Source of the DNA: JBCCGR01 sp039029195
GTDB taxonomy: Bacteria; Pseudomonadota; Alphaproteobacteria; Rhizobiales; Rhizobiaceae
Assembly (NCBI GenBank): GCA_039029195.1
Contig: JBCCGR010000059.1
Location: 1-25,922, forward strand
Direction: 5' to 3'
DNA: 25,922 nt
Shown: positions 13,988 to 21,218 of the stretch, piece after piece
How the letters are laid out: every line of letters starts with the position of its first letter
How positions within the stretch are numbered: position 1 is the stretch's first letter
The notes under the pieces: generated by a model
What the model was told of the DNA's origin: nothing
Seen by the model: only the letters and a program-made list of their open reading frames with translations
Database searches by the model: none
Position numbers and translations under genes: made by a program

Positions 13988-14479
13988 TCAGAGACAGGTC
14001 GTGGTTGAGAGATCGCATGTGCCTAAGCAACAGCCGGGATCGGGAATCAGAACCCCTGGGCCACCGCCGCCGGGGCAGGGTTGACCCGAAGCCGCACAAC
14101 TCGCGGCCTGTGCGGGTACGGGCGCGGTGATGGAGGTGACGACCGGGATGAGTGCTGCAGCTCCAGCAACGCCCGCAACCTTCTTCACCAGATTGCGGCG
14201 GTTCATGTTGGCAGGGAGGTTGGAGACGAATTCCGCTTCCAGCAGACCGGCTTTGGAGAGCTCGGTGAGCGTGAGCTCGACGAGTTCCCGTAACATGCCA
14301 TCAATCTGTGCTGCGATGTCTGCAGGAGACCGCGTTCCATTAGCAAGCGCCCAGACCTTGGCGGCATTTTCATTCAGACACACGGCCTGATGGGTCTTCT
14401 TGTTATAAATGATCACTTCGTCATCAAGCGGGCGTACATCACAGTTGGCGCGGCTGGCGCGTGGAAATTCGGTTGTCAT
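13988..14479 (-). CDS. PqqD-domain protein with internal Tat-like signal and six-cysteine tail (copy 2)
   Basis: Upstream paralogue of the previous gene, 163 residues, 164 nt apart. The PqqD-like part (1-88) keeps ANCD, IIYNKKTHQAVCLNENAAKV and LTELSKAGLLEAEFVS. The internal signal MNRRNLVKKVAG followed by a hydrophobic run ending PVPAQAAS (92-127) is almost residue-for-residue that of copy 1. The tail has Cys128, 135, 150, 151, 155, 162: C-X6-C-X14-CC-X3-C-X6-C. Cysteine order is kept but loop lengths and all other tail residues differ, with a Gly/Pro-rich second loop. A strong hairpin lies in its leader (14503-14525). It may be transcribed with copy 1. A secreted disulfide-rich peptide carried behind an RRE-type domain is one reading; a membrane-anchored protein with an uncleaved signal is another. 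Confidence 0.8.
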   Translation of the reverse strand: MTTEFPRASRANCDVRPLDDEVIIYNKKTHQAVCLNENAAKVWALANGTRSPADIAAQIDGMLRELVELTLTELSKAGLLEAEFVSNLPANMNRRNLVKKVAGVAGAAALIPVVTSITAPVPAQAASCAASGQPCPGGGGPGVLIPDPGCCLGTCDLSTTTCL

Positions 14480-14502
14480 GGATGACTTACCCTACTCAAC
14501 TA

Positions 14503-14525
14503 TTGGCGAAGCTGCACTTCGCCAA
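14503..14525 (-). promoter_or_regulatory. Strong leader hairpin upstream of PqqD-domain copy 2
   Basis: TTGGCGAAG (14503-14511) and CTTCGCCAA (14517-14525) form a perfect 9-bp stem with a 5-nt loop, 23 nt upstream of the start codon at 14479. It does not cover the ribosome-site region. It could be an operator palindrome in DNA or a 5' stabilising hairpin in the mRNA. Copy 1 has no matching structure. Confidence 0.5.
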
Positions 14526-14570
14526 ACACCCCACCACATGCGCCCAAAACAATGCGGAACTGTTTATGTT

Positions 14571-14588
14571 TGGTCAAGTGCTTGACCA
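14571..14588. promoter_or_regulatory. Operator-like palindrome with divergent -35 elements
   Basis: TGGTCAAG and CTTGACCA form 8-bp perfect arms around TG. The TGGTC/GACCA form resembles operators of GntR-family (FCD-type) regulators. Each arm contains TTGACC, a good -35 hexamer, so the site could control promoters in both directions. On the plus strand TTGACC (14582-14587) is followed after 16 nt by TATCCT (14604-14609). On the minus strand the promoter would face PqqD copy 2, though its -10 is poor. Confidence 0.5.
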
Positions 14589-14636
14589 GTTCACGGTCTC
14601 CCCTATCCTCCCCTCGGCGGCAAGAAACGGAGGAAC

Positions 14637-14685
14637 ATGTCATCCACTACGATTGCCGACATCATCAAAGGGGAAATTTGGCTGG
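14637..14685 (+). pseudogene. Possible 5' stub of a lost plus-strand gene
   Basis: An ATG at 14637 follows GGAGG (14629-14633) and the promoter-like sequence at 14582-14609. It begins MSSTTIADIIKGEIWLEV, which looks like a genuine N-terminus. Beyond roughly residue 18 the frame turns arginine/histidine-rich and runs into the MarR gene on the other strand, so the gene cannot be intact. I infer a truncated remnant; the extent is approximate. Confidence 0.25.
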
Positions 14686-14802
14686 AAGTGCGCTTTGAGC
14701 GTTGCAGACGCAGCGCATATGAAACACTGTTGCGCGATCGGTTCCAATGCACACTTCGCGCGGGCGAGCCGCAGCGTTTATCGTACGGCCTTCGCAACCG
14801 TT

Positions 14803-15297
14803 TCAATCCGCACCATCATTCCCCCCACCACCTTTTCGACTTTCCCCATCCAGCCAGCCGTCGCAGGCAGCTGAAGCGCGGTCGAGCATGTCTTTGAACG
14901 CGTCGAATTCGCCTTTGGTGAAAATTGCAGAGACCTCGGCAGCAAATTTGGACGCGTGGGGCCAGATTTCGTTGACGATTTCTGTGCCAGCTTCGGCAAG
15001 GCTGTAGAGCTTGCGACGCCCGTCACTCCGGTCCTCGCGGCAGGAAATCCAGCCCTTTTCGATCATCGATTTGGTCACTCGACTGGTGTGCGCCGGGTCA
15101 TTGGATGAAGCGCGGGCCAACGCCCGAAGATGCAACTCATCGGCCTGGGCGAGACTGACCAAGATCCGCCACTGCTGAACATTCAGCCCCGCCGGGCGCA
15201 AGGTTTCGCGTTGAAATATCAGGGATAATTTCGACGCCAGGCGGATGATCCTGATGTTCAGGATCTTATCAATCTCAGATTGGGATATCAGACCCAT
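14803..15297 (-). CDS. MarR-family transcriptional regulator
   Basis: Winged-helix regulator, 164 residues, of the size and layout of MarR proteins. Counting from the ATG at 15297, the DNA-binding core includes LNVQQWRILVSLAQADELHLRALA with recognition-helix region HTSRVTKSMIEKGW and the wing REDRSDGRRKLYSLAEAG. I prefer this start because GAGG lies 5 nt upstream. The frame continues to TTG at 15366, but that extension would place coding sequence over the palindrome at 15346-15369. The gene is divergent from the TAXI/TRAP operon. Paired TTGC-N4-GCAA sites between them suggest it represses that operon and itself and is released by a small aromatic or acidic ligand, as is usual for MarR proteins. 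The C-terminus is glycine-rich (RKGGGGNDGAD). Confidence 0.88.
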   Translation of the reverse strand: MGLISQSEIDKILNIRIIRLASKLSLIFQRETLRPAGLNVQQWRILVSLAQADELHLRALARASSNDPAHTSRVTKSMIEKGWISCREDRSDGRRKLYSLAEAGTEIVNEIWPHASKFAAEVSAIFTKGEFDAFKDMLDRASAACDGWLDGESRKGGGGNDGAD

Positions 15298-15345
15298 GTC
15301 GACCTCGAAGGAAATTCGCAGTGCAACCGCGTCAAACAAACGGAG

Positions 15346-15369
15346 TTTTCGTTGCATACGCAACAAAAA
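15346..15369. promoter_or_regulatory. Putative MarR operator 1
   Basis: GTTGC-ATAC-GCAAC (15351-15364) is a perfect palindrome; with one mismatch it extends as TTTT/AAAA on either side. It contains TTGC-N4-GCAA, shared with site 2. It lies about 50 nt upstream of the regulator's start. Operator role is inferred from symmetry, duplication and position. Confidence 0.6.
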
Positions 15370-15383
15370 ATTACCTCAGATAA

Positions 15384-15395
15384 TTGCCAAGGCAA
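15384..15395. promoter_or_regulatory. Putative MarR operator 2
   Basis: TTGCCAAGGCAA is a perfect 12-bp palindrome with the same TTGC-N4-GCAA frame as site 1. Its centre is 32 bp from that of site 1, about three helical turns, so two dimers would bind the same face of the DNA. It lies 60 nt upstream of the TAXI protein start. Confidence 0.6.
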
Positions 15396-15454
15396 CATTT
15401 ATTGGCCTATCGTTCCAAAAACGGAACTTTCAACATCACTTCGGGAGGAAAAAC

Positions 15455-16501
15455 ATGTTGAAACGGGTCTTAACTGGTGCGGTTGCGGCCGCGGCTCTTC
15501 TTGGTGGAACGGCGTTGGCGCAGGTCAACCTGACCGCCGAAACCGCAAGCCCCGGCGGCGCCACCCATTTGTCGCCCGCGCATCTGACAGAAGTTGCGGG
15601 CACAAAGGGCATTGCCAATATTCAGCTTGCTGACGGTCAGACGCTCACCAACTCTGTGCAGAACGTGGCTGAAGGCAAAACAGACATTGCGGCGGTTCCC
15701 TACATCCTGCCCTTTTTGATGAGCCGAGGTGTTGGGCCATACGGATCGCTGGGTAAGGAAAAAGGTGCGGAGCTTGCTGGCAATCTGCGCGCCATCAACC
15801 CGTTCACACTCGGCATCTTCTTTCTGTTCGCCTACGACGCCAAAAACATTGGTGGCTGGGACGATTTGAAGGGCCGAAAGATCTACAATGGCCCGCCACG
15901 CGGTGGCGCGCTCACCAATGCGCGAAGCATGATCCAGCTTGTCGCCGGACTTAAGGACGGCACTGATTATGAGGGCCTGCAGGTCAACTGGGGTCAGTCG
16001 GTCACGCTCATCACCAGCGGCGAGCCTGATGCAATCGTGTTGCCTGAACTCTTCCCCGGCAGTCGCCTTACTTCGGTCACCGCGGCGGGCAAGATGACCG
16101 GCTGGTCCATGCCAAAGAAGGCCTATGAAAGCGATGCCATGACCAAATATATGAAGGCACCGGGCAGCGCACCCTTCACAATCAAGGTCGCAGAACTCAA
16201 GGCGAAGATGGGCGACGACTGGACCTTTGTTTCCGAAGACGACACATTCCGCGGCTTTGCCACCATCGGCGGCAATGTGGTGCATAAGGATATGGACGAC
16301 GACCTCGTATATAAGCTCGTCTCCGCCTACATTTCGACGCTTGATGAACTCAAGGCCAAGGCACCGTTTGGCGAAACAGTTGCCTTCGACATGCCGATGC
16401 AGGGTATGTGTGGCGCAAATCCTGTCAAATATCATCCGGCAGCCGCAAAAGCCTGGCGCGATGCCGGTTTCAAGCTGGATGATTGCGCTGTCGCCAACTG
16501 A
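15455..16501 (+). CDS. TAXI-family TRAP transporter solute-binding protein
   Basis: Periplasmic receptor of a TRAP transporter that uses an ion gradient to import a small organic acid or amino acid. The 348-residue product starts at the ATG at 15455, preceded by GGGAGG (15443-15448) 6 nt upstream; the frame is open further 5' but only this start gives a proper signal peptide (MLKRVLTGAVAAAALLGGTALA, hydrophobic core AAAALLGG, cleavage after ALA). The mature protein carries TAXI-type features: ETASPGGATHLSPAHLTEVA near the N-terminus, and the KIYNGPPRGGALTNA segment. TAXI ligands are rarely known (glutamate, succinate and alpha-keto acids are reported). It is first in an operon with a fused permease and an alpha/beta hydrolase. 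Confidence 0.88.
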   Translation: MLKRVLTGAVAAAALLGGTALAQVNLTAETASPGGATHLSPAHLTEVAGTKGIANIQLADGQTLTNSVQNVAEGKTDIAAVPYILPFLMSRGVGPYGSLGKEKGAELAGNLRAINPFTLGIFFLFAYDAKNIGGWDDLKGRKIYNGPPRGGALTNARSMIQLVAGLKDGTDYEGLQVNWGQSVTLITSGEPDAIVLPELFPGSRLTSVTAAGKMTGWSMPKKAYESDAMTKYMKAPGSAPFTIKVAELKAKMGDDWTFVSEDDTFRGFATIGGNVVHKDMDDDLVYKLVSAYISTLDELKAKAPFGETVAFDMPMQGMCGANPVKYHPAAAKAWRDAGFKLDDCAVAN

Positions 16502-16523
16502 TCGCCACCCCGCAATGATCACT

Positions 16524-16551
16524 AAGGTGGCGCCCGATCCGGTGCCACCTT
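16524..16551 (+). promoter_or_regulatory. Hairpin between TAXI protein and TRAP permease
   Basis: AAGGTGGC (16524-16531) and GCCACCTT (16544-16551) form a perfect 8-bp stem with a 12-nt loop, followed by a short T-rich stretch (TCGCATTTT). It lies 23 nt after the binding-protein stop. A partial terminator or mRNA-protecting hairpin is likely, giving more binding protein than permease. Confidence 0.5.
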
Positions 16552-16580
16552 TCGCATTTTCCCTCATGCGCAGGTGAAGC

Positions 16581-18917
16581 ATGTCTGAGGCATCGGAAGG
16601 CGGGCCCCAGCCTGCACTTTTCCCAAATCGGCTAGTCTACGTTCTGGCTCTCATTTTCGTTGCCATGGGCGTGCTCAACAGCATGCCCCTGATCCCGGGT
16701 TGGGATGACATGTGGCGCAACCTGACGGGAATTGAAAATCTGAAAACCCGGACGTTTGCGACCGAGTGGTTTTACCCGATCGTCTTTTCGATCATGATGA
16801 TCATCGTGGCTCTGAAGCACTCGATGCTGCGCGCATGGCGTGGCACATCTTGGGCCTGGTTTGGCGGGTTTATGGACGTCGCGCTGGTGGTTTCTGCGAT
16901 TGCCATATCCTTCACTTACCTCATTGAAATTGACAGCGTGTGTCTCATCGATGCGGTAAACGGCGACCGCGCCCGCATCATGGCGGAAACGCTGAAAGCA
17001 GAAATCGAATTCGCGAATACCATGGGACTGCCCGTCCCCGACACCATCGAAGATCCCAAATGTGTCAACACCACCGGCGTGTGGCTGGTGGCCATCATGG
17101 GCGCGGCCATTCTGGTGTTTCTTGGTTACAACATCAAAGTCTGGGGCTTCCCGCTGGTTGCGGTTTCCATTCTGGTGGCCGTCTACACAATCGGCACCGT
17201 TCTGGTCTGGTATTTCCACGGCCCGGAAAACATCAACAAATATCTGATGACAAAGCTCGGGGGCGAACCCCGAACATTTTTGGATGGCGTACCCAACGTG
17301 CATGATGCGCTGGTGAACAACGCCTCCGGCATTCTCGGACGGTTCATGAATGTCATCATGAACGTGGTCTTCCCCTACATCATTCTGGGTGCGCTGTTCG
17401 GCAAGTCCGCAGGTGGTCAGACGCTTATCAAACTGGCATTCCGCTGGACGCGCAATTTGCGTGGCGGCCCCGCCCATGCGGCAATCGTGAGTTCCGCGAT
17501 GTTCGGCACGATCACAGGTGGACCAGTGGTGAACGTTCTCTCCACCGGCGTGTTGACCATCCCGATGATGATCAAACGCGGATTTTCAAGAGTCTTTGCC
17601 GGCGGCATGGAAGCCGCCGCCTCTTCTGGCGGGTCCATCATGCCGCCTGTCATGGGTGTTGCAGCCTTCATTCTGGCCGCGATGACCGCCGTTCCGTATC
17701 GTGATGTGATCATTGCAGCCGCTCTTCCCGCGATTGCCTACTTCATCTGTCTGTTCCTGAGTGCGTCATTCCAATCCCGCAAACAAGGGATTGAAGCGCT
17801 CGGTGAGTTGACTGAAGACATGCACATCAGCCGGCAGGACATCCTGCACCTGTGCCAGATTTTCTTGCCTATATTGTTGATCCTGCTGCTGCTGCTCACG
17901 CCAAAGGACGGCGTTGGCTGCGGGTTCTTTGGTTGGCTTTTCGGCGCGATAGCGGTGGTAGAGAATGGCAAATGCACCGTGGAATCCCTGCCGTTTGTCC
18001 TGCAGATCTTTCAAAATGCGGCTGGTGATGCTGGTGCCACCGGCTGGTGGGCTGCCGCATTCGTGACGGTGCTTTTGTTCCTGGACAAGGACTTCCGCGC
18101 CAAGCCCGGAAAGCTGCTCGATGCGCTGGCTGAATCCGGCATCACAATTTCAACACTGTACCTGATGTTCCTCGCCGTCACCGTCATCGACGTCTGCCTC
18201 AACTTCACCGGCGTTTCGAAATTTGTGGCGATTGACGTGCTGCGCTTCCTGTTGTCGTTCGATCTTGGCAGTGGTGGCTCAGCTTTGTTCCAGTTCTTTG
18301 CCCTCGCCATCACGATGTTGCTCGCGATCCTGCTCGGCATGGGTATGCCAGCGGTTCCAGCCTATGTGAATGTGGCGCTGCTGATGGGACCGCTGCTGAT
18401 CGGGCTCGGTATTGCGACCTTCACTGCGCACATGTTCATTTTCTACTTTGCTGTCGCATCGGCAATCACACCGCCTGTGGCGCTCGCTGCATTCGCCGCA
18501 TCGACCATCACAAAGGCGGAGCCCATGGCAACCGGTTTCAGCGCGGTGCGCTCGGGCGTCGTTATGTTCGCGATTCCGTTTGTGTTCGCGTTTTACCCCG
18601 AACTCTTGTTGATCGATCAGGCGCTGATCGATCCGTCAAGCCCGTCTCGCGCGCCCCTGCCCGGATATGAGAATGGCGTGGAGATTGGGGCGCTGTTGGC
18701 CTTGCTGGCGCGGCTTGGGTTCGCGCTCTACCTGCTTGCAAGCGCGCTAGCACGATTTGATCGCCGCGCCATGCCCGCCTGGGAGTGGGCTGCCAGACTG
18801 GTGCTGGCGGCACTAGTGATGTTCTCACCCCCAACCATTTACTTGCCGGCAATTGTCGCGGCTGCGCTATTCGTCGGCTGGCACCATTTCAGCCACCGCC
18901 GACTGGCTGAAGCCTGA
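16581..18917 (+). CDS. TRAP transporter permease, 4TM/12TM (DctQ-DctM) fusion
   Basis: Integral membrane permease that works with the TAXI binding protein. The 778-residue size and many hydrophobic segments fit the fused TAXI-type permeases. The N-terminal part (about 1-230) has several helices and acidic loops with cysteines; the large domain holds the DctM pattern, including MFGTITGGPVVNVLSTG, GGMEAAASSGGSIMPPVMG (about 343-361) and, in the second half, LGMGMPAVPAYVNVALLMGP and FYFAVASAITPPVALAA. The Gly-Pro-rich motifs GGSIMPPVMG and SAITPPVALA are the signature of the two inverted halves. The ATG at 16581 has AGGTGAAG just upstream. Its stop overlaps the next start (TGATG), so the hydrolase is translationally coupled. 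Confidence 0.92.
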   Translation: MSEASEGGPQPALFPNRLVYVLALIFVAMGVLNSMPLIPGWDDMWRNLTGIENLKTRTFATEWFYPIVFSIMMIIVALKHSMLRAWRGTSWAWFGGFMDVALVVSAIAISFTYLIEIDSVCLIDAVNGDRARIMAETLKAEIEFANTMGLPVPDTIEDPKCVNTTGVWLVAIMGAAILVFLGYNIKVWGFPLVAVSILVAVYTIGTVLVWYFHGPENINKYLMTKLGGEPRTFLDGVPNVHDALVNNASGILGRFMNVIMNVVFPYIILGALFGKSAGGQTLIKLAFRWTRNLRGGPAHAAIVSSAMFGTITGGPVVNVLSTGVLTIPMMIKRGFSRVFAGGMEAAASSGGSIMPPVMGVAAFILAAMTAVPYRDVIIAAALPAIAYFICLFLSASFQSRKQGIEALGELTEDMHISRQDILHLCQIFLPILLILLLLLTPKDGVGCGFFGWLFGAIAVVENGKCTVESLPFVLQIFQNAAGDAGATGWWAAAFVTVLLFLDKDFRAKPGKLLDALAESGITISTLYLMFLAVTVIDVCLNFTGVSKFVAIDVLRFLLSFDLGSGGSALFQFFALAITMLLAILLGMGMPAVPAYVNVALLMGPLLIGLGIATFTAHMFIFYFAVASAITPPVALAAFAASTITKAEPMATGFSAVRSGVVMFAIPFVFAFYPELLLIDQALIDPSSPSRAPLPGYENGVEIGALLALLARLGFALYLLASALARFDRRAMPAWEWAARLVLAALVMFSPPTIYLPAIVAAALFVGWHHFSHRRLAEA

Positions 18918-19630
18918 TGGCAAGCACCTTTGTGCTCGTCCACGGCGGCTGGCATGGCGGCTGGTGCTGGCGCGAAGTGGCATCCCGGCTTCGACAGGAT
19001 GGGCATGACGTCCATTGCCCGACCATGACTGGTCTGGCTGAGCGGTCACATCTGATTGACGCGGTAGAAGGTCCCGACACCCATGTGGACGACATTGCCA
19101 ATGTTATCCGCTGGAACGAACTCAACGACATAATCCTCGTTGGCCACTCCTATGGCGGATTGATCGTCACTGGTGTCGCCACGCGCATGCCGGAAAAGAC
19201 CCAGCATCTTGTCTATCTCGACGCCTTTGTTCCGACCGCCGACAATCAATCCCCTGCGGATCTCTCCATTCTTTCGCGTTCGGCTGAGATCGCAAAGGCG
19301 GCAGTCGGCCACAAACATGTGCCGCCGAGCGGGTTCGAACGTTGGTCCTCATCGCCCGAAAATCTCGATTGGCTGAAACGCATGACAACGCCTCATCCGC
19401 GCAGTTGCTTTGGCGCAGGGGTGAGCCGCGTGGATGATCCTTCAGCAGGACCATTCAAACGCACCTACATCGCCTGCGCGAAGCACGATCCGTCCCCGTT
19501 TCTGTCCTTCTATCAGCGATACAAGGACGACCCGCGCTGGCATTGTGTGAGCATGGACTGCCTGCACGACGCGATGGTGGATCAGCCCGCCGAACTGGCG
19601 GACTTACTGCTGGAGGCCGCAAACCGATAG
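18917..19630 (+). CDS. Alpha/beta-hydrolase (small esterase, methylesterase-like)
   Basis: A 237-residue cytoplasmic alpha/beta-hydrolase resembling plant-type methylesterase/hydroxynitrile lyase relatives and bacterial EstC-like esterases. It has the HGGWHGGWCW oxyanion-loop motif (about 9-18), the nucleophile elbow GHSYGG with Ser78, LVYLDAFVP, and a final catalytic histidine in CLHDAM (about 217). No signal peptide. Because its ATG overlaps the permease stop (TGATG), it most likely acts on whatever the TRAP system imports, for example an ester or a compound released by one. The true substrate is unknown. Confidence 0.85.
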   Translation: MASTFVLVHGGWHGGWCWREVASRLRQDGHDVHCPTMTGLAERSHLIDAVEGPDTHVDDIANVIRWNELNDIILVGHSYGGLIVTGVATRMPEKTQHLVYLDAFVPTADNQSPADLSILSRSAEIAKAAVGHKHVPPSGFERWSSSPENLDWLKRMTTPHPRSCFGAGVSRVDDPSAGPFKRTYIACAKHDPSPFLSFYQRYKDDPRWHCVSMDCLHDAMVDQPAELADLLLEAANR

Positions 19631-19841
19631 AATCTGACGGATCGGCACTGATCCCGTTCAGGTTCGACCACCAACAACGATCAGAGTGCCCGGTTCCGGC
19701 TCAACGTGTCCAGCAGGTGCGTCTCATGCTTGCCCAGTGTTCTGACGTTGGTTTTGAGCTTTGGCATTGCTTCAAATGATCTCCCCGCTTGTGGGCAGGG
19801 TCATCGCATTTGTATTGGAGCTACCGCCGGGCTCTCAATTT

Positions 19842-19955
19842 CCCTCCCCTTTTTTCAAAGGGGAGGGTGGCGCGGCGAAGCCGTGACGGGTGGGGATTTG
19901 GCTGTTTTCTCCCCCACCCGTCGTCTTACGACGACACCCTCCCCCGCTGGGTGAG
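19842..19955. repeat. Intergenic palindromic repeat element in the 19631-20041 gap
   Basis: The 410-nt gap between two convergent genes contains an 11-bp perfect hairpin, CCCTCCCCTTT/AAAGGGGAGGG (19842-19852 and 19857-19867). It overlaps the first arm of a longer imperfect inverted pair: GGGAGGGTGG...GACGGGTGGGG (about 19861-19895) against CCCCCACCCG...ACCCTCCCCC (19911-19945). A small GTCGTC/GACGAC stem (19920-19935) sits in the second arm. GGGAGGGTGGC with CCCCACCCGTC is a pattern common in dispersed intergenic repeats of alphaproteobacteria. It could also end transcription from both sides. Elsewhere in the gap I see no gene. Confidence 0.65.
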
Positions 19956-20041
19956 GGAAACAACAGAGCCTGAAATCCAAAAAAAGTACTCAATTCGATC
20001 GCCCTGCCCGCAAGGGGATTGTAAGCAGCTCAGATTCGCCC

Positions 20042-20806
20042 TCATTTCAACATATCCATCCAACCTAGCGAAGCCTCGGTGTCGCCGCCCGGCCTATATT
20101 CAGCACCCAGCGGCGCATCGTATCCAAATTGGCGCAATCGCTCGAACACGTAGCGGTAGTTCAGCTCCCCTTGACCCGGCGGCCCGCGATCAGGTGCGCC
20201 GGCAAACTGGATATGCCCGATGATCGGCAACAGCTCGCCGAGACGTCGGACAACATCCCCTTCCGCCCTTTGTACATGATAGCAATCAAACATCAGTTTC
20301 AGATTGGAACACCCCTGAGAGCGTATGATCTCCGCCGCCTGATCCGTGCTTGAAAGATAATAACCCGGCGCATCGTGCGGGTTGAGCGGCTCGATCAGAA
20401 CCGTAAGGCCGTGCTGACCAGCCTGATCACACGCATAATTCAGATTGCGTTCAAAAACAGACCCCGCCGCTGCTCCTTCAGCAAAACCGGCCATCACGTG
20501 CACGCATCGCGCACCAATCGCCGCCGCATAGTGAACGGCTTCATTAATTGCGGCCCGCGCTTCGTTTTCGCGACCGGCCAGAGCGGAAAGCCCCATATCG
20601 CCTGCCGTCACATCGCCCCGCCGGATGTTGATCCCCAGCATCGGAAGACCTGTTTCCGACAACGCCGCGGCTACATCCTCAGGCGGCGTCTCGTAGGGCC
20701 AGTGGCATTCCACAGCGTCAAATCCAGCCCGTGCCGCTGCCCGGATAGCCTCCGGCAGCGTAAGCTCGGTCCATAGAAAGCCAAGATTGGCCGAGAACCG
20801 GGTCAC
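20042..20806 (-). CDS. Hydroxypyruvate isomerase-like TIM-barrel protein
   Basis: A 254-residue sugar-phosphate-isomerase-type TIM barrel of the Hyi/OtnI group, which interconverts hydroxypyruvate and tartronate semialdehyde, or 2-oxo-tetronates. Visible: NLGFLWTELTLPEAI at the N-terminus, GFDAVECHWPYE, VHVMAG, IEPLNPHDAPGYYL with Glu139, FDCYHVQRAEGD with Asp174, and GAEYRPGG with Glu236; the two glutamates correspond to the catalytic pair of the family. It starts with GTG, directly abutting the TAG stop of the small membrane gene upstream, so its translation is probably coupled. It stands alone as a metabolic gene, without neighbouring glyoxylate carboligase or tartronate reductase genes. 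Confidence 0.85.
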   Translation of the reverse strand: MTRFSANLGFLWTELTLPEAIRAAARAGFDAVECHWPYETPPEDVAAALSETGLPMLGINIRRGDVTAGDMGLSALAGRENEARAAINEAVHYAAAIGARCVHVMAGFAEGAAAGSVFERNLNYACDQAGQHGLTVLIEPLNPHDAPGYYLSSTDQAAEIIRSQGCSNLKLMFDCYHVQRAEGDVVRRLGELLPIIGHIQFAGAPDRGPPGQGELNYRYVFERLRQFGYDAPLGAEYRPGGDTEASLGWMDMLK

Positions 20807-21094
20807 CTAGTCATCCGACACATTTGGCTCTTGTGGGGCGATGAAAAAGGCATAGCCAGCAAACAATCCGAGACCGCCAAAAAGCACGCCCCAGAAAGTC
20901 GCACCCGAGATGAATTCGAACACACCCCATCCGATACAGAACACGACAACGGCAATGCGCCGCCAAAGCGGCTCAAAAAAAGGATGATTGAAATCAAACA
21001 GTTTTAACAAGGGGAATTCTGAGACTCGGGCAGCTTGGTTGGTTTGAAAGGTAGGTCTTTGACCGACCAAGAGCAATGCTTGCCCAAAAAACAT
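20807..21094 (-). CDS. Small two-helix membrane protein, function unknown
   Basis: Up to 95 residues. After a variable N-terminus, LLKLFDFNHPFFEPLWRR leads into a first hydrophobic helix (IAVVVFCIGWGVFEFI) and a second (FWGVLFGGLGLFAGYAFFI), ending in an acidic tail. The pattern resembles small hypothetical membrane proteins I associate with alphaproteobacteria; I cannot name a function. The start is uncertain: the ATG at 21094 lacks a clear ribosome site, and the conserved part could begin at a TTG at 21010. The stop abuts the start of the isomerase-like gene. It is divergent from the amino acid ABC operon. Confidence 0.6.
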   Translation of the reverse strand: MFFGQALLLVGQRPTFQTNQAARVSEFPLLKLFDFNHPFFEPLWRRIAVVVFCIGWGVFEFISGATFWGVLFGGLGLFAGYAFFIAPQEPNVSDD

Positions 21095-21218
21095 GCTTGC
21101 GTCGATTTAAAAAATCACGGCAAAGTAAAGATACCGATGTTGGACATTCAACATCAAAGACAAAGAACCGTTTTCAAAACGGCGCCCGAAACAGGCGGGC
21201 AATTGTTGAGGGATCAGT

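Noticed and set aside
15298..15366. Longer MarR start (TTG at 15366 or ATG at 15357)
   Set aside because: The extension would code through the palindrome at 15346-15369, and the ATG at 15297 has a proper GAGG site and gives a typical MarR length; the TTG, which also has a GAGG nearby, cannot be excluded.
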